DNA from: Diadema setosum
Lineage: Eukaryota; Echinodermata; Echinoidea; Diadematoida; Diadematidae
Direction of reading: 5' to 3'
NCBI RefSeq assembly: GCF_964275005.1
Contig: NC_092706.1
Coordinates: 8,267,144-8,331,143 of the forward strand
DNA length: 64,000 nt
The notes beneath the pieces were generated by a model. It did no database searches, had not been told where the DNA came from, and saw nothing but the letters and a program-made list of their open reading frames with translations. Positions 22,667 through 34,726 of the stretch are shown one piece after another (the first letter of the stretch is position 1; the number at the start of each line of letters is the position of its first letter). Made by a program: the position numbers and the translations under genes.

Positions 22667-23370
22667 TGTATGTTTGTCTCTTTGAATATTAACAGTCAAA
22701 GTTGAAAACATTCAGAAAATGCCGATTTTCACAGAATAATGTCAACAATATTAACATCGATATTCTATGTCCAATGCATACAGTGGATTTGGGCAGCTTC
22801 AAAGAATTCGTGCATGGGGAGAGAAAAAAAAATCCAAGTCTGACAATGTCTGACTTATTGCCAATAACAAGTTACAATATTTGCTATGAGCTACTGAAAT
22901 CCTCGCATCTGATTGGCTTAGAGCTAATTTGTCTTAGAAAGTTTTATGAAACGGGACCCTGGTTGCCATGTAAACCGAGTGAGAGGTCGAAATCAGTAGC
23001 ATGGTCACTCGCCTTATACGCTCATGACCTGAACTTCATATTACATTTCTCTCCGCCAAACCAGATATTGATTATAGTATAGATACGATTCACTCGCAAA
23101 AAAACACGTCTCTAGCATTTCAGCCATATATCAGTTGTTGTTTTTTAATGTCACAGGAAATACAGCATAATAATATTGACATTAGTGATTATATTGACGT
23201 CTATAATTATCGATAAACTGAAGTCAGTCCTTTCATTTTTTTTTTTTTTTTTGCTGGGGGGGGGGGGCAATTGCTATTCTTTCCCTTTAGTCAAGAGAAA
23301 AACAACCATATCTCCATGCGTTAAAAATGTGAACAAAAGTGAACAACTTTTCCTGCTTTTTCTTTTATTT
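22667..23370. other. Repeat-rich, no gene
   Basis: Holds one short MITE (22840-22965, separate entry) and a T/G homopolymer tract at 23238-23268. The 126-codon plus frame at 22702-23082 reads through the MITE and is not a gene. Confidence 0.4.
22840..22965 (-). mobile_element. Short Harbinger-like MITE, copy 2
   Basis: Reverse-orientation relative of 13950-14092: the complement reads gggtcccgtttcataaaact, then agccaatcagatgcgaggat and tcagtagct. The far arm is degraded. Confidence 0.65.
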
Positions 23371-24310
23371 TTCTTTCTTCTTTGCCTTGTAACTTCCTTG
23401 ACGCAACCCTGCAGGGGCTCCAGTCAACCATCCGTCAGCCATCCATAGTTAAGAGCAATGGCAGCAAGAACATGAGCGTCAACAATCATGACCGACGACA
23501 CTCCGCAGTTATAATGTACACACCAATCACTTTCAACTGCAACAACTGTCAGCCTTACTGGAGATCCTGAGATGGTCTGATGGCCCACATGAGTGCATGC
23601 ATGAAATACACCTCAACTTGAACATTTTAAGAGCCCCATCTTCGGCGACGAAGAACAGTCATGCAGGCCCGGCCTACATAGTGACTGCATACTGTATAAG
23701 TCCCTCACAATCTTTTGTTGCTCTTACTCAGCAGTTTGGAGCGTTTTTATGCCATTTCAAAGATTTTAGGTTTGCATCAAATGACATTGTATACTAATTT
23801 TCAAACTAAAAGATTAACAGGGAGAAATTTAGGGAAGACGTGCAATCTACGACATACTTGTTAGTTGATGTCGACAACAAGTTCTGTATACTTTTAACAA
23901 CATAAAGGGCAACTACACCAAAAGCAACAACCAATACACAAACGAAGAAAGAAGCAAACGATTTTACCATTGCAGCAATAACAGCACAATACCGCTGTTG
24001 TTTCATATGATTTCCTTTCTATTCAATTTTCTGGCGTTTCGTCGTCGGAATCTCCTGACGCTCTGATGAAGACCTTGAATTTGTGGTTATTGGGAGGGGC
24101 AGAATTTGAAATCAATGGGCGTCCTGGTGACACCTGCGTCATTGCGTTATTAAAAATCGACCTATCCCGGATGCGAGGTCGCGCGTTTCCATGTTGGCCC
24201 AGAGTGGGTATACACTTCGACATCCCTCGGAATCGTATCGCCCGCATGCAGTGCCCAATTGTATTAGAGTTCAATAACCGAGTCCAGTGTGTAAATTTAA
24301 TACACGTATA
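23371..24310. other. Possible orphan exons or small genes, undecided
   Basis: Balanced base composition sets this stretch apart from its neighbours. On plus, an AG acceptor after a pyrimidine-rich tract (AG at 23413-23414) opens 51 codons to a stop at 23570, ending FNCNNCQPYWRS. On minus, 24247-24023 is a 74-codon frame (first ATG MRAIRFRGMSKC, end SDDETPEN), and 24006-23806 encodes 66 residues with one strong hydrophobic segment (about residues 16-38). The opposite strand at 24066-24311 is also open for 81 codons. No domain is recognised and no strand is clearly favoured. Confidence 0.2.
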
Positions 24311-24314
24311 ACAT

Positions 24315-24960
24315 TACGCAAATTTCTATTCATTTATTCATTAGTTTATTTTTTCCATCTCCAACAGAACTTGTTAATACATTTTGTCACATAAAGCATA
24401 CGCACGTATATGTGTTAACATTACAGAATTGATAAATGAAATTTATGGATAAACAAATGATAGGGTGAAAAAAAAAGCAGAAAGAACATTCTGAAGTTTA
24501 TAAAATGCAGGGGATGGGGAGGAATGCTGAAGAGACAATGATTGTAGGATGCATTCCCCCAAATATAGTAAAACAAATAAACATAATATATCATTGATCT
24601 TCTACTTTGTTATACACTAAATTAAATTTACAAAAGAAATTACACGAACTACAAATAAAAACCTAAGTAGCCCTAAACAAACACCCAGACAAATCCGAAC
24701 ACTAAGGCGTTTTCATGCAATAAATAGAACAGAAAAGAAAAGAAAAGACAGATGAAGAAGAAGAGGTAACATTGTTGGAAAATAGAAAAAAAAAAGAAGA
24801 ATGTCTATTGCGGAGATAAGAAGTGATGATTGAACTATTATGAAATACTTTGTTGATCACCCAATTCAAGATTGGGTTCGTGTTTTCTAGTTCCATGAAA
24901 AATCAAAAAAATACAACAAATCTAAAACTCTTTTTTTTTTGTTACTTTACTTCCTCAGAT
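24315..24960 (-). mobile_element. Probable LINE 3' untranslated remnant
   Basis: The reverse strand ends in tggagatggaaaaaataaactaatgaataaatg, the tail type of CR1/RTE-like elements. Upstream is A+T-rich with only a low-complexity frame. No coding remnant is recognised, so this rests on the tail alone. Confidence 0.35.
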
Positions 24961-24974
24961 ACATAAATACAGTG

Positions 24975-25165
24975 TTATTTTCGCGACATGAAATCTTCGC
25001 GAATTAGAGGCGACAGTCTTTTTCGCAGCATGAAACTTTCGCGAATTACCACTGGCATTAAATGCACTGTTAAGAGTAGCACGCATTTTTCTTCCGCGTA
25101 TATTAGCTCCTCGCGAAATTTGCTGAAGTTTCATGCCCGCGAAATTTTCTGCAAAATGAAATGAT
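24975..25165. repeat. Foldback of cgcgaa words
   Basis: Repeats tttcgcgacatgaaatcttcgcgaatt and gcatgaaactttcgcgaatta on the left; the right has ctcgcgaaatttgctgaagtttcatgcccgcgaaat, which pairs with them. A small MITE-like inverted repeat with several CGCG islands. Confidence 0.55.
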
Positions 25166-25661
25166 CAATGAGTAGGTCCTGAGGGGTCATCTCCAAATTT
25201 GGTGCTTTTATCCGCCGTGTAACGGTAATCTCAAAATTTGACGTAAAGCGACCTGACTAGTAGAGATATGATAAGATATGAGTAACATTATTGTCAGCAC
25301 TTAAGACAAGCACCCCCCGAAAATTCTGTCTGCTGTCAGTTCGTTGGTTTCAATGTTCCCTTCAGCTGAAGAAAGGTTAGTTCACATTACGGCAAACCTG
25401 CATTGCCCAGTCTGCCCCGTTAATTTGGGAATATGTACTGTCGACTGTGCTCTATGATGTTGCGAATGTATGAGTACTAAATCTTTTGTTGTTCCTGCCA
25501 TTTCATCAGTGATTTTTGTTCTTCTGGGGGAGGGGGACCCTCCCAGTTAAATCTTCTTATAATGGCGACAACCTGTACTGTTTTCTCTTCTTTTATCTAT
25601 GACTATAGTTACGCAATATAATTCCTATCCGAAATATTGCTACTTATGGTATGGCTAACAC
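25166..25661. other. No gene seen
   Basis: Unique-looking intergenic DNA with one short G-run near 25525; nothing supported. Confidence 0.35.
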
Positions 25662-25664
25662 TTA

Positions 25665-25932
25665 GGCCCGAATTCACGAAGGTGGTACAAATGAAACCAT
25701 GGTTTAAACCATGGGCAAAAATCATGGAGCGCCAAGTCTCGCACGGAATATTTCGTTACAAAATTGGTCATTTCGTCGACAAAATGACCGTTTTGTTAAA
25801 ACAAAATAATCATTTCATCGACGAAATGACTGATTTCGTAACGAAATATTCCATGCGACACTTGGCACTCCATGGTTTTTGTCCATGGTTTAAACCATGG
25901 TTTCATTTGTACCACCTTCGTGAATTCGGGCC
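25665..25932. mobile_element. 268-bp near-palindromic PIF/Harbinger-type MITE with TTA target duplication
   Basis: Starts ggcccgaattcacgaaggtg and ends with its exact complement, flanked on both sides by TTA (25662-25664 and 25933-25935), the target duplication expected of PIF/Harbinger. The ~130-bp arms are about 90% complementary and contain accatggtttaaaccatgg and cgacgaaatga blocks. No coding capacity; the 99-codon frame across it is an artefact. Confidence 0.85.
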
Positions 25933-25994
25933 TTAGTGTCTAGGGCTGATTGTTGGCCATATCCATATTGCTTTAGGAAAAGTGCAATTCGACG

Positions 25995-26510
25995 GGGGTG
26001 CTGTTCGTTATTCCTAAGGTTTGTTATTCCGAAGGTTCGTTGATCCGAAACACACAAATCCCCTATACCTAGAGGTTCGTTAATCCGAAAATGAAAAAAG
26101 GATTCGTTAATCCGAACATTTGTGGCGTTATTCCGAAGGTTCGTTATTCCGAAGGTTCGTTAATCGGAAAATGAAATAGGGTTCGCTATTCCGAAGGTTC
26201 GTTAATTCGAAAATGAAATAGGGTTCGTTATTCCGAAGGTTCGTTGATCCGACAATGAAATAGGGTCCGTAACGAACCTTCGGAATAACGAGATACGTTT
26301 CATTTTCGGAATAACAAATCTTATTTCATTTTCGGATTAACGAACCTTCGGAATAAAGAAATTCTTCGGAATAACGAACCTTCGAAATAACGAAACTTCG
26401 GACTAAAGAACCTTCGGAATAACGAACCTTCGAAATAACGAAACTTCGGACTAAAGAACCTTCGGAATAACGAACCTTTCGGAATAACGAACTGTAACCA
26501 TTCGACGGTA
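25995..26510. mobile_element. Foldback element, copy C
   Basis: The best preserved copy: the left half has many direct repeats of gttcgttattccgaaggttc and ttaatccgaaaatgaaata; the right half from about 26270 has the complements, plus three close repeats of acgaaacttcggactaaagaacc-like sequence at about 26385-26470. Confidence 0.88.
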
Positions 26511-28047
26511 TCATACGAACAGAATGGTAGAAGTTCCATTAAAACTTGTTATATAAAATGTTTATGCATGTAACAGATTGAACATTCTTTTGGTAGACGG
26601 CAATGGCAGGAGATATAAGAAACGAAGAGTTTAATGCAAAAAAAAAAATATGATGAATGACCTTTTCATTCTGTTCAGTTAGGTCATCACAAAATCAAGA
26701 AAAAAAAATCCTTTTCAGTTATACTGTACACTCGTTACATAACAAGAAATATTTTTGAATATGTAACTAGAATGATCACTAATATCTATAAAGGTATTTT
26801 CTTCGTTTTTCAGCAGGAGAACAATTTCTTGAAGATGTTACTAGAATTATCATTTATACTTAAGGTACAGGGCCTATTTTCTTTTTTTTTCCAGCAGCTT
26901 TTATGTCGAATGTCTCAAGTTGATACAAACACATGTATCTGTTTGTGCATCTAGACTCATCACATGCACATTGGACGAGGCGCTGTTGTCACCATTGGCA
27001 TAGACACAAATTTTTACTTAATTTCCAATTTCTTAGAGTAAATTTAACATGAATTGTTGTAACGTTCTCATCAAACTGTTGTATCTTTGTATAATGTATG
27101 AAAAGGACTAAAGAGGTCGTGAAAATTATATCATTAAAGCCCCACACCATCATTTTCAAAGTATTTTGTGTGTAGAAAAGGGAGATGTGGATTGATCACA
27201 CCATCACCTAGTTCCCTTTTAATTTGCGTGTTAGGCAGCAACCAATTACACTATTCACTGATAGCAAATGAAAAGGCATATAAGTTTCTTACCTGCGTTA
27301 TTCAATATTAAGCTTTAATGAGAATTTTACGATTTTGTGCTGATTCTGATTTTAACTAGATCTACGAATGTGCGATTAAACATTGTGTGAAACTTTATTT
27401 TAATTGGATATACCTAGAAATGCAGAATGTCAGGTGAGGTAATGGCAAATACCTCTGCTATAGCTCTGTATAACCATAGTCTAGGACGCTTGTCTGACTT
27501 ACTTAAGTCACCAGTTTTCAGTTATGATGATAAAATATTTATTGATATACGATTGTAATGTAGCTTCAACTCATCTACAAAATTGAGAGTGACAATGGAG
27601 AAATCTTAAAAGGACAGACTACAGTCAAACGGAACACCATCATGTTATTGGAAGAGTAGGGTGATGAAAGAAATAATCGGCATGAACAACCATGACAACG
27701 GATTAAAAATTAATTGAAGTGACTGAGAATCCTTCATGCCCGCATTATGTGGGTCATAATATACCCACAGTCGTATTGTACAGAACGAATCTCGAGAGAG
27801 CGGTATCAGCTTGATTTATAAGGAGCTGATATTCCTGGAAAGTGGCGCGGCTTTAGATGGAGTCAATTAATCACCAAGTTTAAAATTCTTAAGAATAATG
27901 GATTTATAAAATTGTATAGCCTCATGACTAGGCCGCCGCAAGGTCAACATTGATCTTCTTGGATATTGTTCGGTGAATAAAACAGTGACTGAATATGCGA
28001 AAGCAGCCCAACCATTATTTATGTATGTGTGTATGTGTGTATGTGTG

Positions 28048-28107
<60 letters not shown>

Positions 28108-29868
28108 TGTGTTGTATGTGATTCCGTTACATCAAACCAGACAGCTAGAAACAGAGTCATTTTGTATCTATAAAGGACTTGGTCAAGATAATCAGAGCTT
28201 TAAGAAAAGCCTTAAGAAAGACATACTTTCGCCCTGCAGGTAGTGCTTTTAGCTACATTTAATCTAATAATGATTGGATGATTCCTTTATTAATCTAGCC
28301 ACATCAATCCGTCTCCCTTTGTATTATACCAATCTATTTCTCCATTAATAGTTGTTGATTAATGTATTCATCGGGATGTAGCCATGGTAGCAAGACAACT
28401 TTTCTTCGTGAGGTCACAGCTGTTTAATTTATGACTTGACATGAATTTTATCTAATCATGTTCATTTGTGTATTTCTCGAAATGTGATCATTATAGTACT
28501 ATATATTCTGGGTTTTTTTTTTGTCTTACAATATTTGGTTTTTTTTTTTTGAGGGGGGTTATTTGTTTGTTTGTTCGTCTGTTTTTGCTTTGTGCAATTA
28601 CAGGCTATGGTGATGGCTTGCAAAATTATTTTTACAGCGCTGATTCGTTTTTCTCTCGTAAGATACGAACACACTTAAAGATACTGTTTACCATTGGGAA
28701 CGGTGATTTTAAAAATGTTCGAATTATCACATTTGATGCATATGTGTAGGTCAGTTGTATCACAAAACATCCTGCCATATAGAAAATTTGCAATAAAGCC
28801 TAAAATATAAGGAGATATCACTATTTTCTTACTGCAGACGGTTTAGTCTAGACACAATCTTATTATATCTATTGTTCACATTGTTCACATATAACAATAT
28901 TTAACATTGATTATACTGATAAACTTTTTTTTTTTTTTTTTTACACTGGTTGTTTATATCCCTCACTCACATTTAAGAACTATTTTGAAGCACAAAAGCT
29001 GTGTTTTTGTTTTGTCTGCAAATGGTAAATTGTGCCTTGAAGGGACTCGGCGCAAAGCTTTCCTTATTAGCACATTACGTGCCAATGAATCAAATGTGCA
29101 CAAATTTCACACACAAACCTATGAACAGGAAATAAATGTGGTGATAGGCAGAGTATTAAGTCTTATAGACCGACTCTCCTCTCCGAGGGTAGAAATATGA
29201 CTTATGATTATCTTTAGGAAGCCATGCAATGCGATAAAATCCCGATTCCATGAAAATTATATGTGACTTGAAAATATCTGGCCTTTTGCTGACCTGCTAA
29301 TGGTCAAAGTAGTCAGTGAATAAAAGGGGGAAAATCAGCATTAGGCCAATCGGGAAGAGATAGAACAGGGTCTTTGAGTTCAACAATAAATGCTTAAATC
29401 ATTCCTGATTACGATCGGATAAATGGGTAGAATCGTACATGCAGGAGATTATTGCCTGGACAATGCATGCATCATGATTTTAATCTGTGTATTTTATTAT
29501 TGCTAGTGCCCTATTCCGACGGTCCACAATCATTAAATTGCAATATCACCAATATTGGTAGGGTATAACTAGCTAGCTGAATTGAGATTGGCTCGCATCA
29601 GCACATTGATCCACTGTCCTTGTTCCCATCTCTCTCGTATTGTTGTGAATCGGGTCAATTTTCTTTTCTCTTTTGGCGCGCGAGGACTGATTGTCAGATG
29701 GTTAAGCTTTGGCGTATCATTATTATTTGCCAAGCGCGCGACTCGGGCTTTTAAATGCTGGAGGCAGAGTATCTACGAGGTATCCTACAGCATCATCGCT
29801 GTTGTTGATTTTTCCACTATTATTTGCCTCATTCTACCAGCACGTGACTATCTGGTGATCAGTATGAT
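26511..29868. other. No supported gene; microsatellites and A/T tracts
   Basis: Apart from the (GT)n tract at 28021-28112 and poly-T tracts near 28507, 28540 and 28925, I see no exon with splice signals, no domain and no long inverted repeat. Frames of up to 97 codons (28907-29200, 29582-29872) have no recognisable content. Confidence 0.35.
28021..28112. repeat. (GT)n microsatellite
   Basis: ~45 GT units with a few TTTG/TATG interruptions. It generates Val/Cys-rich and Thr/His-rich frames on both strands that are not genes. Confidence 0.95.
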
Positions 29869-30229
29869 TTAAAGGGGATGGCTAGTAACTGATCAGCGGG
29901 AATGCTTGGGATGATTGTTCCACTCCTTGTGGTTTTTATTTAAGAGTACATTATACACTTATTGTTGTGTGAAAATTATTTGCTTCAGAATGGTCTCATA
30001 TTCAAGTAATATGCAGTTAATCGTTAACGATCGCCCCGTCACTGTACAGGCATGCTAACCTGGAAACATTAAACTGCACATTACTTGAATATGAGACCAT
30101 TCTGAAGCAAATAATTTCCCCACAACAATAGATATAATGTACTCTGAAATGAATCCCATAAGGATTGGAACAACCACCCCCAGCATTCCCACTGATTCCT
30201 ACTGATCAGTTACTAGCCATCCCCTTTAA
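29869..30229. mobile_element. 361-bp MITE with ~150-bp inverted arms
   Basis: Starts ttaaaggggatggctagtaa and ends with its complement. The inner arms match over caaataatttgcttcagaatggtctcatattcaagtaat-type sequence (left about 29975, right about 30080-30115, stated from the reverse strand). It lies between TTTAA-like flanks. No coding capacity. Confidence 0.8.
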
Positions 30230-30901
30230 TGCATACTTGATAGCTTTGCCCTTATAGTGTTCGACGTCTCAGTTGTCAAGTTTGTGATGGTTTTCTCGAA
30301 GTCCCATTTATGTAAGAATACCCCACATTTTTCTTTGAAACTTGAGAAATCAAACGTACTGCTGAAAACTACTTTGTGCCGACCATGATGGCAACGAACC
30401 TGGAGACAAAGGAAATGGTATTCTAGCGATGATATTTTTCCCGGTTTTTTTTTTCATTCTTTTCAGCAGAGGAAGACCTTTACGAATTTTTTCGTTCTTA
30501 TGGATCTGAAATGTTTCTCGATGTTGCCTGAAAGGAAACTATTGCTTGCACGTGCACAGTTCTTCCCAGCGTAAATCGGATTTCACAACGTGAGGTAAGA
30601 CTGTGTATACTTCCGTCAAGTGTATAGGCGCGATTGTCTGTGTTTGTACAAATAGTATTCATCATTCCGACGCGATTCTGTGGGAGAGCATTCTTCTGTG
30701 CATTTTGCGACCAAATACCTAACGTGGATCCTCATTTCTTTTTCTTTTTTTTAAATTATACTTCATCCAATACCAGTCATTTCAAATTTCGGTTGTTGGG
30801 CAAAGCATTGTCGCTCTTTGTAAGCTAAGGTGTGGGACGTTAGCATGAGGCAATGTTGTCTGATATTATTGCAGACAATATTATGCATCTTTCATTTGTG
30901 T

Positions 30902-30965
<64 letters not shown>

Positions 30966-32656
30966 TCAAAAACAAAACTGAAACCAAGTTCATGCTGTAT
31001 TCACAAACAGTTTATTTCGGCACATAAAATTTCGAGCGATTCGCTCGTTCTCAAATGTAAAATGTATTATTCATTTGGCATGGTTCCGATGTGTTCATAT
31101 TTTTTTGCATCTTTTTATCATGACATGTTTAAATGATGAAAACAAGAAATTGAAAGGAAGGAATTAAATGAAATCTTCCATTGTCCGGAAATTTCACGGA
31201 TGACATTAATGTATACCCTTTCCCATCTTGCTTTTATCTCTCCGAGGAACAAAATTAATGTAGTTGATTTAAATGCGCTTATAACAAGAGAAAATCGGTT
31301 TAACTATCGTGTTCAGATTTTCCTTGAAATTCGGTATATTACGACATATTTTGAGCGATCCTACAATAAAACCTCATAAATGTAATGATTGTATTCCGAA
31401 TACGTGCCTCTTAAATAAACAACAGGAAAAGTAGGGTCGACCTGCAAGAAAAAGCAGTATGTCACGTTAAAGACACCGCTGACCACCAGTTGTTTTTCAT
31501 TTCATTTCATCTATTGTCCTTTTCAATTTTTTTTTTAATGAGCAAAACCTCAGAAAGAAAGTACTTTGTACAGAATATGATGGAACTGTAATTTTATTTT
31601 CCACTGTGATTGGTACACTTTGAATTCGTGTCTTCCGTTTGCTCTGCCAATCACTGCACTATATTTCTTCGAAATAAGACCTGGCGCGTCCGTTGCTATG
31701 GTAGCGCCAGCTGGCTTCTTCAAAAGCAGAAGCTAAATTTGGCGCCAAGACTCAACTAAAGTGTTGTGCTGTCAAATGATTTTATCAGCGTGTGACTGGA
31801 TGGGGAAAACCCCTCTTCAATGCTTGCTAGAATCACTTTTTTTTTTAAATATGTATACTGGAAGTATTAATTTTTGTGTATCGTGGTGACTGTGTAATGT
31901 GCTGCGCGCATCATCCTCATTACCTCCGCACAGTAATTATGCTGTAAATCATCTTGTGCCAGTACACTATGCCATGGTATTATTCATTTGCGAGATCCCT
32001 TTCACACAAACTTCCAAGAGTTGTGAAATTACGATTCTGAAGTTTCAAACACTTTATTCATACAATTGTCTTTATGAACATGTATGTTTTGGCTGAATAA
32101 GTCTAGGAATCGATGGTTACTCTATGATACAAATCTTGATCATAATGATTTTTTTTTCTTTTTATTTGCGGTTCTCCATGCAGGTAAATGAGACTGAACA
32201 AAGGTTCTAACCATGAAATAAAAAAAAAGCAATCACATTTTGGCACATGATGTATAGAACAAACTATATTAGACCTTTGAAAATAAAAACCAACAACAAC
32301 ATGACACTATCTTCTCAACCCATTGAGGACGGGCTGATTTTGCTATAACACGTATTTCCCTTAGACACATGCCTGAGTATATTCAGGACTAGTCTTCAAG
32401 GGGTTAATCATGGTCTTAATCGTTATTTCCGACATCATTCTGTAAGTGCGCTGCTTGAACCAGGCCACAAGCCTTTTTTGTTCGATTCTTTGGCTAATTT
32501 GATTTTTCCTCCCAATACTGTTAATGGCATTATACATAACAATGTTCAGCATGTACAGCGATCTCTCATTTTGGCGCCATTTGGTTGTCGTATGTGCGAG
32601 GCATAATTGACATTGTTCGTGATCGAATATGGTATCGATCTTTTCTCTCGTCAGTC
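30230..32656. other. 5' intergenic flank of the IgGFc gene
   Basis: Holds a (TA)n tract at 30909-30958 and otherwise no supported gene. A GTGAGGTAAGA donor-like site near 30590-30600 could mark an untranslated exon, but nothing confirms it. The promoter of the gene starting at 32657 is presumably in the last part; no clear TATA box was identified. Confidence 0.3.
30909..30958. repeat. (TA)n microsatellite
   Basis: ~25 TA units, source of a Tyr/Ile-rich artefact frame. Confidence 0.95.
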
Positions 32657-32747
32657 ATGGACGTGATATTGATTGTGACGATAGTCCGGCTAGTCTTGCT
32701 ACTAGTCATCAACTGTCCCATGTTGGTGGCCCCACAGACGTGCACAG
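32657..32747 (+). CDS. IgGFc gene exon 1 (signal peptide)
   Basis: ATG with G at -3 and G at +4; 30 codons plus one base. Hydrophobic core IVTIVRLVLLLVI, then PMLVAPQTCT. Donor CACAG|GTAAAT. Joining to exon 2 restores a Val codon in the frame of the IgGFc domain, which is the main evidence that this short exon belongs to the gene. Confidence 0.75.
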
Positions 32748-34667
32748 GTAAATTTCTTCTTTTTTAATCATTCCTTTATTAAATTTTCCTAACTTAATTT
32801 GTAACATGTAAAAGAGGTTTGAAAGTGTGAGTTAGCATGTGTTGATGAGGTTTCAAGAGTAATTTCCACGGTAGGAGTTAATAAAGACACATTTACACGA
32901 CTGCCAAAAACACATTTGAAAAAGACAATATGACACTAGAAATTGTTAAATTCTCTCATCACGCGGAGAGGCAGGCCACAAATTTCCAGTGATTATTGAT
33001 ATGGCAGCGCAGCATGACATCATTGTGGTTACCATCAATAGGTAATTCTTGAACCACTTAACGTGGTCACTGAGTTCGTGGCAACACTTTTATGATTATA
33101 CCCAGTTGTGTGTCGTAGCAACACATCCGTTTAATGACAGTCACGCAGTAGCTATGACTGCATATTTGATGCCTTTCTGAAGCACTCACAATGCAGTAGC
33201 TATGACTGCATATTTGATGCCTTTCTGAAACACTCACAATGCAGTAGCTATGACTGCATATTTGATGCCTTTCTGAAGCACTCACAAAAAGTAGAAATTA
33301 CGCGGTGCGTAATATATGTCCCCGCCGGAAGTAGCATTTAGTAGCAAAATGTACAATATAGGTAAAAACTCAAGGTCAAAGGTCAAGAAGTCAAAGGTCA
33401 AAATTCTCTGCAGAAGTTTTGAAGCCCTCAGCTAGTGCCATCACATAAAGCAAACGAAAGTGAAATCAGGTTAGAAATGGCGAAGGAGTAGCATTTTGTA
33501 GCCAATATGTACAATATAGGTCAAAAATCAAGGTCAAAGGTCAAAGAAGTCAAAGGTCAAAATTCTGTGTAGAAATTTTGAAGCCCTCACTTAGTGCCAT
33601 CACATAAAGCAAACGGAATCGAAATCGGGTAAGAAATGGCGAAGGAGTAGCATTTTGTAGCAAAATGTACAATATAGGTCAAAAATCAAGGTCAAAGGTC
33701 AAAATTCTGTGTAGAAGTTTTGAAGCCCTCACCTAGTGCCATCACATAAAGCAAACGGAATCGAAATCGGGTTAGAAATGGCGAAGGAGTAGCATTTAAT
33801 AGCAAAATGTACAATATAGGTCAAAGGTCAAGGTCAAAGGTCACAACTGAAATTCTGTGTAGAAGTTTCAAAGCTCCCATGTAGTGCTATCATATAAAGT
33901 AAACAGAATCAAAATTGGCTCATAAATGACAGAGAAGTAGCAAATTGAACATTTTGATCACACACGGACGCACAGACGGACGGACACACGGACACACACA
34001 CGTACGGAGCCCGTTTCATAGTCCCCTGCTCGAACTCGTTCGGCGGGGACAATAATCACATTGAAATACATTATAATCATAATCAGCAACACACCCAGAG
34101 ATAGTAAGCGAATAATCAACGTTGGTGAAGGTGATGGGACAAACTATCACTTCCGAGGCGATCTGGATGTAGCTATCTTTCCGAAGCGCAGCTGAGGAAA
34201 GATAGCGTACACATTCATATCGCCGAGGAAGTGATAGTTCGTCTCATTGCCTGAAACTGAAAGTTGATTATTTGCTTTATATTCAACATCTATGGTAGCG
34301 GTAACATTACGAGTCAACTTTCGACGCATGCGCGTAGCTGACAAAACAACGAATTTTCTCCGCGCACCGCAGCACCGAAATAAAAGTGCGTTGCACTGTG
34401 GACTATCACTAAGTGATAGTCCACAGTGCAACGCACTTCAATTTTCGGGAGTATTCATCTCGCGTTAGGACTGTATGGACTGAAGAGATCAGCAAAAGAA
34501 AAATGACTATCACTATTGAGTGTAACGAACTTTTCTTCTCAGGTGATGTGATGGGCAAAACTACGCTTTATCACGTGATCAGCTCTTGACCAATCCTTTA
34601 GCAAGATTCTTAGTATGTGGAATATAATCTATCTATCTATCTATCTGTCTACCTATCTGGTTTTATA

Positions 34668-34726
<59 letters not shown>

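Noticed and set aside
33067..33285. 72-codon minus frame with a repeated SERHQICSHSYCIV pattern
   Set aside because: It is the translation of a 48-bp tandem repeat (48 is divisible by 3, so the frame stays open).
33145..34050. CRISPR-like regular repeats
   Set aside because: Contiguous tandem units without unique spacers, in a eukaryotic intron; not a CRISPR array.
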